Shown: piece after piece, positions 24,006 to 35,860 of the stretch
How the letters are laid out: each line of letters starts with the position of its first letter
How positions within the stretch are numbered: position 1 is the first letter of the stretch
Source: Hydractinia symbiolongicarpus
Taxonomy: Eukaryota; Cnidaria; Hydrozoa; Anthoathecata; Hydractiniidae
Length of the DNA stretch: 64,000 nucleotides
Assembly (NCBI RefSeq): GCF_029227915.1
Contig: NC_079880.1
Coordinates: 1,738,001-1,802,000 of the forward strand
Direction: 5' to 3'
The notes under the pieces: model-generated
What the model was told of the DNA's origin: nothing
Database searches by the model: none
The model's input: only the letters and a program-made list of their open reading frames with translations
Translations under genes and position numbers: made by a program

Positions 24006-25215
24006 ACTTTCTTTGTATACTTTTGACTATACGGGCCGAGTCCGGGATTTACGTGAAATCGCAGGTTTTCGTTTGCCGGCGATTAAACTTCTTTTATTCA
24101 GCGTCTCATCAAAAATGAAACATTTTTGAAAACTACAAGACTCATACGTCTTAGTGGTGAAAAAATAATTTAAAAATTCGTTCGGGAAATGAGTTTACTC
24201 CCTGGGTACTTTCTTTGTATACTTTTGACTATACGAACCAAGCCGGGATTTACGGGAAATCGCGGGTTTTCGTTTGCCGGCGATTAAACTTCTTTTATTC
24301 AGCGTCTCATTAAAAATGAAAACATTTTTAAAAACTACAAGTCTTATGCGTTTTAGTGGTGAAAAAATAATTTAAAATATCGTTCTGGAAATGAGTTTAC
24401 TCACAGGGTACTTTCTTTGTATACATTTGACTATACGTGCCAAGCCCGGGATTTACGGGAAATCGCGGGTTTTCGTTTGCCGGCGATTAAACTGCTTTTA
24501 TTCAGCGTCTCATCAAAAATGAAAACATTCTTGAAAACTACAAGTCTCTTGCGTTTTAGTGGTGAAATAATAATTTAAAAAATCGTTTGGGAAATGAGTT
24601 TACTCCCTGGGTACTTTCTTTGCATACTTTTGACTATACGGGCCGAGTCCAGGATTTACGGGAAATCGCAGGTTTTCGTTTGCCAGCGATTAAACTTCAT
24701 TTATTCAGCGTCTCATCAAAAATGAAAACATTTTTAAAAACTACAAGTCTCATGCGTTTTAGTGGTGAAAAAGTAATTTAAAAAATCGTTCGGGAAATGA
24801 GTTTACTCCCTGGGTACTTTCTTTGTATACTTTTGACTATACGGGCCGAGTCCGGGATTTACGGGAAATCGCGGACTTTAGTTTGCCGGCGATTAAACTT
24901 CTGTTATTCAGTGCCCCATCAAATATGAAAATATTTTTGAAAACTACAAGTCTCAAGCGTTTTAGTGGTGAAATAATAATTTAAAAAATCGTTTGGGAAA
25001 TGAGTTTACTCCCTGGGTACTTTATTTGTATACTTTTGACTATACGGGCCGAGTCCAGGATTTACGGGAAATCGCAGGTTTTCGTTTGCCGGCGATTAAA
25101 CTTCATTTATTCAGCGTCTCATCAAAAATGAAAACATTTTTAAAAACTACAAGTCTCATGCGTTTTAGTGGTGAAAAAGTAATTTAAATAATCGTTCGGG
25201 TATTGAGTTTACTCC
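24006..25215 (+). repeat. Hexamer unit A, copy 1
   Basis: Six monomers, 1216 bp to the next copy. Diagnostic features in order: acgtgaaatc, a one-base-short atgaaacattttt (24115), gactcatacgtcttag, ctatacgaaccaagcc, a ttaaaatatc link, tttgcatacttttg, gcggactttag, and a final gggtattgag. The first cttcatttattcag monomers of the window are here (about 24693). Confidence 0.9.
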
Positions 25216-25221
25216 CTGGGT

Positions 25222-26431
25222 ACTTTCTTTGTATACTTTTGACTATACGGGCCGAGTCCGGGATTTACGTGAAATCGCAGGTTTTCGTTTGCCGGCGATT
25301 AAACTTCTTTTATTCAGCGTCTCATCAAAAATGAAACATTTTTGAAAACTACAAGACTCATACGTCTTAGTGGTGAAAAAATAATTTAAAAATTCGTTCG
25401 GGAAATGAGTTTACTCCCTGGGTACTTTCTTTGTATACTTTTGACTATACGAACCAAGCCGGGATTTACGGGAAATCGCGGGTTTTCGTTTGCCGGCGAT
25501 TAAACTTCTTTTATTCAGCGTCTCATTAAAAATGAAAACATTTTTAAAAACTACAAGTCTTATGCGTTTTAGTGGTGAAAAAATAATTTAAAATATCGTT
25601 CTGGAAATGAGTTTACTCACAGGGTACTTTCTTTGTATACATTTGACTATACGTGCCAAGCCCGGGATTTACGGGAAATCGCGGGTTTTCGTTTGCCGGC
25701 GATTAAACTGCTTTTATTCAGCGTCTCATCAAAAATGAAAACATTCTTGAAAACTACAAGTCTCTTGCGTTTTAGTGGTGAAATAATAATTTAAAAAATC
25801 GTTTGGGAAATGAGTTTACTCCCTGGGTACTTTCTTTGCATACTTTTGACTATACGGGCCGAGTCCAGGATTTACGGGAAATCGCAGGTTTTCGTTTGCC
25901 AGCGATTAAACTTCATTTATTCAGCGTCTCATCAAAAATGAAAACATTTTTAAAAACTACAAGTCTCATGCGTTTTAGTGGTGAAAAAGTAATTTAAAAA
26001 ATCGTTCGGGAAATGAGTTTACTCCCTGGGTACTTTCTTTGTATACTTTTGACTATACGGGCCGAGTCCGGGATTTACGGGAAATCGCGGACTTTAGTTT
26101 GCCGGCGATTAAACTTCTGTTATTCAGTGCCCCATCAAATATGAAAATATTTTTGAAAACTACAAGTCTCAAGCGTTTTAGTGGTGAAATAATAATTTAA
26201 AAAATCGTTTGGGAAATGAGTTTACTCCCTGGGTACTTTATTTGTATACTTTTGACTATACGGGCCGAGTCCAGGATTTACGGGAAATCGCAGGTTTTCG
26301 TTTGCCGGCGATTAAACTTCATTTATTCAGCGTCTCATCAAAAATGAAAACATTTTTAAAAACTACAAGTCTCATGCGTTTTAGTGGTGAAAAAGTAATT
26401 TAAATAATCGTTCGGGTATTGAGTTTACTCC
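25222..26431 (+). repeat. Hexamer unit A, copy 2 (tandem)
   Basis: Direct tandem copy of the preceding hexamer at an offset of 1216. It shares even the one-base-short atgaaacattttt (25331) and gggtattgag near the end. Compared with copies 3 and 4 it shares the short A-run with copy 1, so copies 1 and 2 are the most recent pair. Confidence 0.9.
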
Positions 26432-26506
26432 CTGGGTACTTTCTTTGTATACTTTTGACTATACGGGCCGAGTCCGGGATTTAAGGAAATCGCGGGTTTT
26501 CGTTTG

Positions 26507-27655
26507 CCGGAGTTTAAACTGCTTTTATTCAGCGTCTCATCAAAAATGAAAACATTCTTGAAAACTACAAGTCTCATGCGTTTTAGTGGTGAAATAATAA
26601 ATTAAGAAATCGTTTGGGAAATGAGTTTACTCCCTGGGTACTTTCTTTGTATACTTTTGACTATACGGGCAGAGTAGGGGATTTACGGGAAATCGCAGGT
26701 TTTCGTTTGCCGGCGATTAAACTTCTTTTATTCAGCGTCTCATCAATAATGAAAACATTATTTAAAACTAAAAGTCTCATGCGTTTTAGTGGTGAAAAAA
26801 TAATTTAAAAAATCGTTCGGGAAATGAGTTTACACCCTGGGTACTTTCTTTGTATACTTTTGAATATACGGGCCGAGTCCGGGATTTACGGGAAATCGCA
26901 GGTTTTCGTTTGCCGGCGATTAAACTTCTTTTATTCAGCGTCTCATCAAAAATGAAAACATTTTTGAAAACTACAAGTCTCATACGTTTTAGTGGTGAAA
27001 AAATAATTTAAAAATTCGTTCGGGAAATGAATTTACTCACTGGGAACTTTCCTTGTATACTTTTAACTATACGGACCGAGTCCGGGATTTACGGGAAATC
27101 GCGGGTTTTCGTTTGCCGGCGATTAAACTTCTTTTATTCAGCGTCTCATCAAAAATGAAATCATTTTTAAAAACTACAAGTCTCATGTGTTTTAGTGGTG
27201 AAAAAATAATTTAAAAATCGTTCGGGAAATGAGTTTACACCCTGGGTACTTTCTTTGTATACTTTTGACTATACGGGCCGAGTCCGGGATTTACGTGAAA
27301 TCGCAGGTTTTCGTTTGCCGGCGATTAAACTTCTTTTATTCAGCGTCTCATCAAAAATGAAAACATTTTTGAAAACTACAAGACTCATACGTCTTAGTGG
27401 TGAAAAAATAATTTAAAAATTCGTTCGGGAAATGAGTTTACTCCCTGGGTACTTTCTTTGTATACTTTTGACTATACGGGCCGAGTCTGGGATTTACGGG
27501 AAATCGCAGGTTTTCGTTTGCCGGCGATTAAACTTCTTTTATTCAGCGTCTCATCAAAAATGAAAACATTTTTGAAAACTACAAGTCTCATGCGTTTTAG
27601 TGGTGAAAAAATAATTTAAAAATCGTTCGGGAAATGAGTTTACACCCTGGGTACT
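26507..27655 (+). repeat. Block P, copy 2
   Basis: Second copy of 22860-24005. With the hexamer following it (27.66-28.87 kb) it repeats the order P-A seen at 22.86-25.2 kb. The whole P-A block was therefore duplicated, with an additional A unit between. Confidence 0.87.
26512..26519. repeat. GTTTAAAC diagnostic variant, site 3
   Basis: Same variant as at 22865, 3647 bp downstream (18 monomers). It marks the start of the second copy of that block. Confidence 0.9.
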
Positions 27656-28870
27656 TTCTTTGTATACTTTTGACTATACGGGCCGAGTCCGGGATTTACG
27701 TGAAATCGCAGGTTTTCGTTTGCCGGCGATTAAACTTCTTTTATTCAGCGTCTCATCAAAAATGAAAACATTTTTGAAAACTACAAGACTCATACGTCTT
27801 AGTGGTGAAAAAATAATTTAAAAATTCGTTCGGGAAATGAGTTTACTCCCTGGGTACTTTCTTTGTATACTTTTGACTATACGAACCAAGCCGGGATTTA
27901 CGGGAAATCGCGGGTTTTCGTTTGCCGGCGATTAAACTTCTTTTATTCAGCGTCTCATTAAAAATGAAAACATTTTTAAAAACTACAAGTCTTATGCGTT
28001 TTAGTGGTGAAAAAATAATTTAAAATATCGTTCTGGAAATGAGTTTACTCACAGGGTACTTTCTTTGTATACATTTGACTATACGTGCCAAGCCCGGGAT
28101 TTACGGGAAATCGCGGGTTTTTGTTTGCCGGCGATTAAACTGCTTTTATTCAGCGTCTCATCAAAAATGAAAACATTCTTGAAAACTACAAGTCTCATGC
28201 GTTTTAGTGGTGAAATAATAATTTAAAAAATCGTTTGGGAAATGAGTTTACTCCCTGGGTACTTTCTTTGCATACTTTTGACTATACGGGCCGAGTTCAG
28301 GATTTACGGGAAATCGCAGGTTTTCGTTTGCCAGCGATTAAACTTCATTTATTCAGCGTCTCATCAAAAATGAAAACATTTTTAAAAACTACAAGTCTCA
28401 TGCGTTTTAGTGGTGAAAAAGTAATTTAAAAAATCGTTCGGGAAATGAGTTTACTCCCTGGGTACTTTCTTTGTATACTTTTGACTATACGGGCCGAGTC
28501 CGGGATTTACGGGAAATCGCGGACTTTAGTTTGCCGGCGATTAAACTTCTTTTATTCAGTGCCCCATCAAATATGAAAATATTTTTGAAAACTACAAGTC
28601 TCATGCGTTTTAGTGGTGAAATAATAATTTAAAAAATCGTTTGGGAAATGAGTTTACTCCCTGGGTACTTTCTTTGTATACTTTTGACTATACGGGCCGA
28701 GTCCAGGATTTACGGGAAATCGCAGGTTTTCGTTTGCCGGCGATTAAACTTCATTTATTCAGCGTCTCATCAAAAATGAAAACATTTTTAAAAACTACAA
28801 GTCTCATGCGTTTTAGTGGTGAAAAAGTAATTTAAATAATCGTTCGGGTATTGAGTTTACTCCCTGGGTA
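27656..28870 (+). repeat. Hexamer unit A, copy 3
   Basis: It matches 24006-25215 at an offset of 3648 (three hexamer lengths). It has the full atgaaaacattttt rather than the shortened form, and cttttattcagtgcccc where copies 1 and 2 have ctgttattcagtgcccc. It ends with the same gggtattgag link. Confidence 0.87.
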
Positions 28871-29399
28871 CTTTCTTTGTATACTTTTGACTATACGGGC
28901 CGAGTCCGGGATTTAAGGAAATCGCAGGTTTTCGTTTGCCGGCGATTAAACTTCTTTTATTCAGCGTCCCATCAAATATGAAAATAATTTTGAAAACTAC
29001 AAGTCTCATGCGTTTAGTGGTAAAAAAATAATATAAAAAATCGTTCGGGAAATGAGTTTACTCCCTGGGTACTTTCTTTGTATACTTTTGACTATACGGG
29101 CCAAGCCCGGGATTTACGGGAAATCGCGGGTTTTTGTTTGCCGGCGATTAAACTTCTTTTATTCAGCGTCTCATCAAAAATGAAAACTTTTTTAAAAAAT
29201 ACAAGTCTTATGCGTTTTAGTGGTGAAAAAATAATTTAAAAAATTGTTCTGGAAATGAGTTTACTCCCTTGGTACTTTCTTTGTATACTTTTGACTATAC
29301 GGGCCGAGTCCGGGATTTAAGGAAATCGCAGGTTTTCGTTTGCCGGCGATTAAACTGCTTTTATTCAGCGTTGTCATCAAAAATGAAAACATTCTTGAA

Positions 29400-30320
29400 A
29401 ACTACAAGACTCATACGTCTTAGTGGTGAAAAAATAATTTAAAAATTCGTTCGGGAAATGAGTTTACTCCCTGGGTACTTTCTTTGTATACTTTTGACTA
29501 TACGAACCAAGCCGGGATTTACGGGAAATCGCGGGTTTTCGTTTGCCGGCGATTAAACTTCTTTTATTCAGCGTCTCATTAAAAATGAAAACATTTTTAA
29601 AAACTACAAGTCTTATGCGCTTTAGTGGTGAAAAAATAATTTAAAATATCGTTCTGGAAATGAGTTTACTCACAGGGTACTTTCTTTGTATACATTTGAC
29701 TATACGTGCCAAGCCCGGGATTTACGGGAAATCGCGGGTTTTCGTTTGCCGGCGATTAAACTGCTTTTATTCAGCGTCTCATCAAAAATGAAAACATTCT
29801 TGAAAACTACAAGTCTCTTGCGTTTTAGTGGTGAAATAATAATTTAAAAAATCGTTTGGGAAATGAGTTTACTCCCTGGGTACTTTCTTTGCATACTTTT
29901 GACTATACGGGCCGAGTCCAGGATTTACGGGAAATCGCAGGTTTTCGTTTGCCAGCGATTAAACTTCATTTATTCAGCGTCTCATCAAAAATGAAAACAT
30001 TTTTAAAAGCTACAAGTCTCATGCGTTTTAGTGGTGAAAAAGTAATTTAAAAAATCGTTCGGGAAATGAGTTTACTCCCTGGGTACTTTCTTTGTATACT
30101 TTTGACTATACGGGCCGAGTCCGGGATTTACGGGAAATCGCGGACTTTAGTTTGCCGGCGATTAAACTTCTTTTATTCAGTGCCCCATCAAATATGAAAA
30201 TATTTTTGAAAACTACAAGTCTCATGCGTTTTAGTGGTGAAATAATAATTTAAAAAATCGTTTGGGAAATGAGTTTACTCCCTGGGTACTTTCTTTGTAT
30301 ACTTTTGACTATACGGGCCG
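29400..30320 (+). repeat. Hexamer unit A, partial copy 4
   Basis: It begins inside a monomer at gactcatacgtcttag and follows unit A (offset 5269 from copy 1) through ctatacgaaccaagcc, tttgcatac and gcggactttag. It then diverges after about 30.32 kb into an aatatgaaaataattt monomer. The preceding 28.87-29.40 kb holds ordinary monomers, including one with a gcgttgtcatc insertion shared with about 30586. Confidence 0.82.
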
Positions 30321-30669
30321 AGTCCAGGATTTACGGGAAATCGCAGGTTTTCGTTTGCCGGCGATTAAACTTCTTTTATTCAGCGTCCCATCAAATATGA
30401 AAATAATTTTGAAAACTACAAGTCTCATGCGTTTAGTGGTAAAAAAATAATATAAAAAATCGTTCTGGAAATGAGTTTACTCCCTGGGTACTTTCTTTGT
30501 ATACTTTTGACTATACAGGCCGAGTCCGGGATTTAAGGAAATCGCAGGTTTTCGTTTGCCGGCGATTAAACTGCTTTTATTCAGCGTTGTCATCAAAAAT
30601 GAAAACATTCTTGAAAACTACAAGTCTCATGCGTTTTAGTGGTGAAATAATAATTTAAAAAATCGTTTG

Positions 30670-30806
30670 GGAAATGAGTTTACTCCCTGGGTACTTTCTT
30701 TGTATACTTTTGACTATACGGGCCGAGTCCAGGATTTACAAACATTTTTAAAAACTACAAGTCTCATGCGTTTTAGTGGTGAAAAAATAATTTAAAAAAT
30801 CGTTCG
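30670..30806 (+). repeat. Truncated monomer, 66-bp internal deletion
   Basis: The monomer is 137 bp. The sequence ggattta-c joins directly to aaacattttt at about 30739, losing 66 bp that include the quasi-palindrome's right part, GCCGGC and the ttattcagcgtctc stretch. Little or no microhomology is visible. The removed interval largely overlaps that of the 74-bp deletion at 20.68 kb, but the breakpoints differ, so the events are independent. Confidence 0.92.
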
Positions 30807-30959
30807 GGAAATGAGTTTACTCCCTGGGTACTTTCTTTGTATACTTTTGACTATACGGGCCGAGTCCAGGATTTACGGGAAATCGCAGGTTTTCGTTTGC
30901 CGGCGATTAAACTTCATTTATTCAGCGTCTCATCAAAAAGGAAAACATTTTTAAAAACT

Positions 30960-32172
30960 ACAAGTCTCATGCGTTTTAGTGGTGAAAAAGTAATTTATAT
31001 AATCGTTCGGGAAATGAGTTTACTCCCTGGGTACTTTCTTTGTATACTTTTGACTATACGGGCCGAGTCCGGGATTTACGGGAAATCGGGGATTTTCGTT
31101 TGCGGCGATTAAACTTCTTTTATTCAGCGTCCCATCAAATATGAAAATATTTTTGAAAACTACAAGTCTCATGCGTTTAGTGGTAAAAAAATAATATAAA
31201 AAATCGTTCGGGAAATGAGTTTACTCCCTGGGTACTTTCTTTGTATACTTTTGACTATACGGGCCGAGTCCAGGATTTACAGGAAATCGCAGGTTTTCGT
31301 TTGCCGGCGATTAAACTTCTTTTATTCAGCGTTTCATCAAAAATGAAAACATTTTTGAAAACTACAAGTCTCATGCGTTTTAGTGGTGAAAAAGTAATTT
31401 AAAAAATCGTTCGGGAAATGAGTTTACTCCCTGGGTACTTTCTTTGTATACTTTTGACTATACGGGCCGAGTCCGGGATTTACGGGAAATCGCGGGTTTT
31501 TGTTTGCCGGCGATTAAACTTCTTTTATTCAGCGTCTCATCAAAAATGAAAACATTTTTGAAAACTACAAGTCTCATGCGTTTTAGTGGTGAAAAAATAA
31601 ATTAAAAAATCGTTCGGGAAATGAGTTTACTCCCTGGGTAGTTTCTTTGTATACTTTTGACTATACGGGCCAAGCCGGGATTTACGGGAAATCGCGGGTT
31701 TTCGTTTGCCGGCGATTAAACTTCTTCTTTTCAGCGTCTCACCAAAAATGAAAACATTTTTGAAAACTACAAGTCTCATGCGTTTTAGTGGTGAAAAAAT
31801 AAATTAAAAAATCGTTCGGGAAATGAGTTTACTCCCTGGGTAGTTTCTTTGTATACTTTTGACTATACGGGCCAAGCCGGGATTTACGGGAAATCGCGGG
31901 TTTTCGTTTGCCGGCGATTAAACTTCTTCTTTTCAGCGTCTCACCAAAAATGAAAACATTTTTGAAAACTACAAGTCTCATGCGTTTTAGTGGTGAAAAA
32001 GTAATTTAAAAAATCGTTCGGGAAATGAGTTTACTCCCTGGGTACTTTCTTTGTATACTTTTGACTATACGGGCCAAACCCGGGATTTACGGGAAATCGC
32101 GGGTTTTTGTTTGCCGGCGATTAAACTTCTTTTATTAAGCGTCTCATCAAAAATGAAAACACTTTTAAAAAC
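30960..32172 (+). repeat. Hexamer unit B, copy 1
   Basis: Six monomers repeated at an offset of 1214. Features in order: taatttatataatc link, gggaaatcggggatt, gtttgcggcgatt (one base short), an aatatgaaaatattt monomer, attcagcgtttc, then two almost identical monomers with gggtagtttc and cttcttcttttcagcgtctcacc (31.62-32.03 kb). A ccaaacccggg monomer closes the unit. Confidence 0.88.
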
Positions 32173-32173
32173 T

Positions 32174-33387
32174 ACAAGTCTCATGCGTTTTAGTGGTGAA
32201 AAAGTAATTTATATAATCGTTCGGGAAATGAGTTTACTCCCTGGGTACTTTCTTTGTATACTTTTGACTATACGGGCCGAGTCCGGGATTTACGGGAAAT
32301 CGGGGATTTTCGTTTGCGGCGATTAAACTTCTTTTATTCAGCGTCCCATCAAATATGAAAATATTTTTGAAAACTACAAGTCTCATGCGTTTAGTGGTAA
32401 AAAAATAATATAAAAAATCGTTCGGGAAATGAGTTTACTCCCTGGGTACTTTCTTTGTATACTTTTGACTATACGGGCCGAGTCCAGGATTTACAGGAAA
32501 TCGCAGGTTTTCGTTTGCCGGCGATTAAACTTCTTTTATTCAGCGTTTCATCAAAAATGAAAACATTTTTGAAAACTACAAGTCTCATGCGTTTTAGTGG
32601 TGAAAAAGTAATTTAAAAAATCGTTCGGGAAATGAGTTTACTCCCTGGGTACTTTCTTTGTATACTTTTGACTATACGGGCCGAGTCCGGGATTTACGGG
32701 AAATCGCGGGTTTTTGTTTGCCGGCGATTAAACTTCTTTTATTCAGCGTCTCATCAAAAATGAAAACATTTTTGAAAACTACAAGTCTCATGCGTTTTAG
32801 TGGTGAAAAAATAAATTAAAAAATCGTTCGGGAAATGAGTTTACTCCCTGGGTAGTTTCTTTGTATACTTTTGACTATACGGGCCAAGCCGGGATTTACG
32901 GGAAATCGCGGGTTTTCGTTTGCCGGCGATTAAACTTCTTCTTTTCAGCGTCTCACCAAAAATGAAAACATTTTTGAAAACTACAAGTCTCATGCGTTTT
33001 AGTGGTGAAAAAATAAATTAAAAAATCGTTCGGGAAATGAGTTTACTCCCTGGGTAGTTTCTTTGTATACTTTTGACTATACGGGCCAAGCCGGGATTTA
33101 CGGGAAATCGCGGGTTTTCGTTTGCCGGCGATTAAACTTCTTCTTTTCAGCGTCTCACCAAAAATGAAAACATTTTTGAAAACTACAAGTCTCATGCGTT
33201 TTAGTGGTGAAAAAGTAATTTAAAAAATCGTTCGGGAAATGAGTTTACTCCCTGGGTACTTTCTTTGTATACTTTTGACTATACGGGCCAAACCCGGGAT
33301 TTACGGGAAATCGCGGGTTTTTGTTTGCCGGCGATTAAACTTCTTTTATTAAGCGTCTCATCAAAAATGAAAACACTTTTAAAAACT
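32174..33387 (+). repeat. Hexamer unit B, copy 2 (tandem)
   Basis: Direct tandem copy of 30960-32172, essentially identical including the short gtttgcggcg and the paired gggtagtttc monomers. After about 33387 the following monomer reads cttatgcg rather than ctcatgcg and the match ends. Confidence 0.88.
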
Positions 33388-35779
33388 ACAAGTCTTATGC
33401 GTTTTAGTGGTGAAAAAATAATTTAAAAAATCGTTCTGGAAATGAGTTTAGTCACAGGGTACTTTCTTTGTATACTTTTGACTATACGGGCCAAACCCGG
33501 GATTTACGGGAAATCGCGGGTTTTCGTTTGCCGGCGATTAAACCGCTTTTATTCAGCGTCTCATCAAAAATGAAAACATTCTTGAAAACTACAAGTCTCA
33601 TGCGTTTTAGTGGTGAAATAATAATTTAAAAAATCGTTTGGGAAATGAGTTTACTCCCTGGGTACTTTCTTTGCATACTTTTCACTATACGGGCCGAGTC
33701 CAGGATTTACGGGAAATCGCAGGTTTTTGTTTGCCGGCGATTAAACTTCATTTATTCAGCGTCTCATCAAAAATGAAAACATTTTTAAAAACTACAAGTC
33801 TCATGCGTTTTTGTGGTGAAAAAGTAATTTAAATATTCGTTCGGGAAATGAGTTTACTCCCTGGGTACTTTCTTTGTATACTTTTGACTATACGGGCCGA
33901 GTCCGGGATTTACGGGAAATCGGGGATTTTCGTTTGCCGGCGATTAAACTTCTTTTATTCAGCGTCCCATCAAATATAAAAATATTTTTGAAAACTACAA
34001 GTCTCATGCGTTTAGTGGTAAAAAAATAATATAAAAATTTTTTCGGGAAATGAGTTTACTCCCTGGGTACTTTCTTTGTATACTTTTGACTATACGGGCC
34101 GAGTCCAGGATTTACGGGAAATCGCAGGTTTTCGTTTGCCGGCGATTAAACTTCATTTATTCAGCGTCTCATCAAAAATGAAAACATTTTTAAAAACTAC
34201 AAGTCTCATGCGTTTTAGTGGTGAAAAAGTAATTTAAAAAATCGTTCGAGAAATGAGTTTACTCCCTGGGTACTTTCTTTGTATACTTTTGACTATACGG
34301 GCCAAGCCCGGGATTTACGGAAAAAACGCGGGTTTTAGTTTGCCGGCGATTAAACTTCTTTTATTCAGCGTCTCATCAAAAATGAAAACATTTTTGAAAA
34401 CTACAAGTCTCATGTGGTTTAGTGGTGAAAAAATAATTTAAAAAATCGTTCGGGAAATGAGTTTACTCCCTGGGTACTTTCTTTGTATACTTTTGACTAT
34501 ACGGGCCGAGTCCGGGATTTACGGGAAATCGCGGATTTTTATTTGCCGGCGATTAAACTTCTTTTATTCAGCGTCCCATCAAATATGAAAATATTTTTGA
34601 AAACTACAAGTCTCATGCGTTTAGTGGTAAAAAAATAATATAAAAAATCGTTCGGGAAATGAGTTTACTCCCTGGGTACTTTCTTTGTATACTTTTGACT
34701 ATACGGGCCAAGCCCGGGATTTACGGGGAATCGCGGGTTTTCGTTTGCCGGCGATTAAACTTCTTTTATTCAGCGTCTCATCAAAAATGAAAACATTTTT
34801 GAAAACTACAAGTCTCATGCGTTTTAGTGGTGAAAAAGTAATTTAAAAAATCGTTCGGGAAATGAGTTTACTCACTGGGTACTTTCTTTGTATACCTTTG
34901 ACTATACGGGCCGAGTCCGGGATTTACGGGAAATCGCGGATTTTCGTTTGCCGGCGATTAAACTTCTTTTATCCAGCGTGCCATCAAATATGAAAATATT
35001 TTTGAAAACTACAAGTCTCATGCGTTTAGTGGTAAAAAAATAATATAAAAAATCGTTCTGGAAATGAATTTACTCCCTGGGTACTTTCTTTGTATACTTT
35101 TGACTATACGGGCCGAGTCCGGGATTTACGGGAAATCGCGGATTTTTATTTGCCGGCGATTAAACTTCTTTTATTCAGCGTCCCATCAAATATGAAAATA
35201 TTTTTGAAAACTACAAGTCTCATGCGTTTAGTGGTAAAAAAATAATATAAAAAATCGTTCGGGAAATGAGTTTACTCCCTGGGTACTTTCTTTGTATACT
35301 TTTGACTATACGGGCCAAGCCCGGGATTTACGGGGAATCGCGGGTTTTCGTTTGCCGGCGATTAAACTTCTTTTATTCAGCGTCTCATCAAAAATGAAAA
35401 CATTTTTGAAAACTACAAGTCTCATGCGTTTTAGTGGTGAAAAAGTAATTTAAAAAATCGTTCGGGAAATAAGTTTACTCACTGGGTACTTTCTTTGTAT
35501 ACCTTTGACTATACGGGCCGAGTCCGGGATTTACGGGAAATCGCGGATTTTCGTTTGCCGGCGATTAAACTTCTTTTATCCAGCGTCCCATCAAATATGA
35601 AAATATTTTTGAAAACTACAAGTCTCATGCGTTTAGTGGTAAAAAAATAATATAAAAAATCGTTCTGGAAATGAATTTACTCCCTGGGTACTTTCTTTGT
35701 ATACTTTTGACTATACGGGCCGAGTCCGGGATTTAGGGAAATCGCAGGTTTTCGTTTGCCGGCGATTAAACTGCTTTTA

Positions 35780-35860
35780 TTCAGCGTCTCATCAAAAATG
35801 AAAATATTTTTGAAAACTACAAGTCTCATGCGTTTAGTGGTAAAAAAATAATATAAAAAA
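35780..35860 (+). repeat. Chimeric monomer junction, reverse type
   Basis: The standard gtctcatcaaaaatg is joined here to aaaatatttttg, gcgtttagtggta and ataatataaaa, which belong to the other linked variant set. It is the mirror of the junction at 18.9 kb, and is present also in copy B of the large duplication (about 50.58-50.66 kb). Confidence 0.75.
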
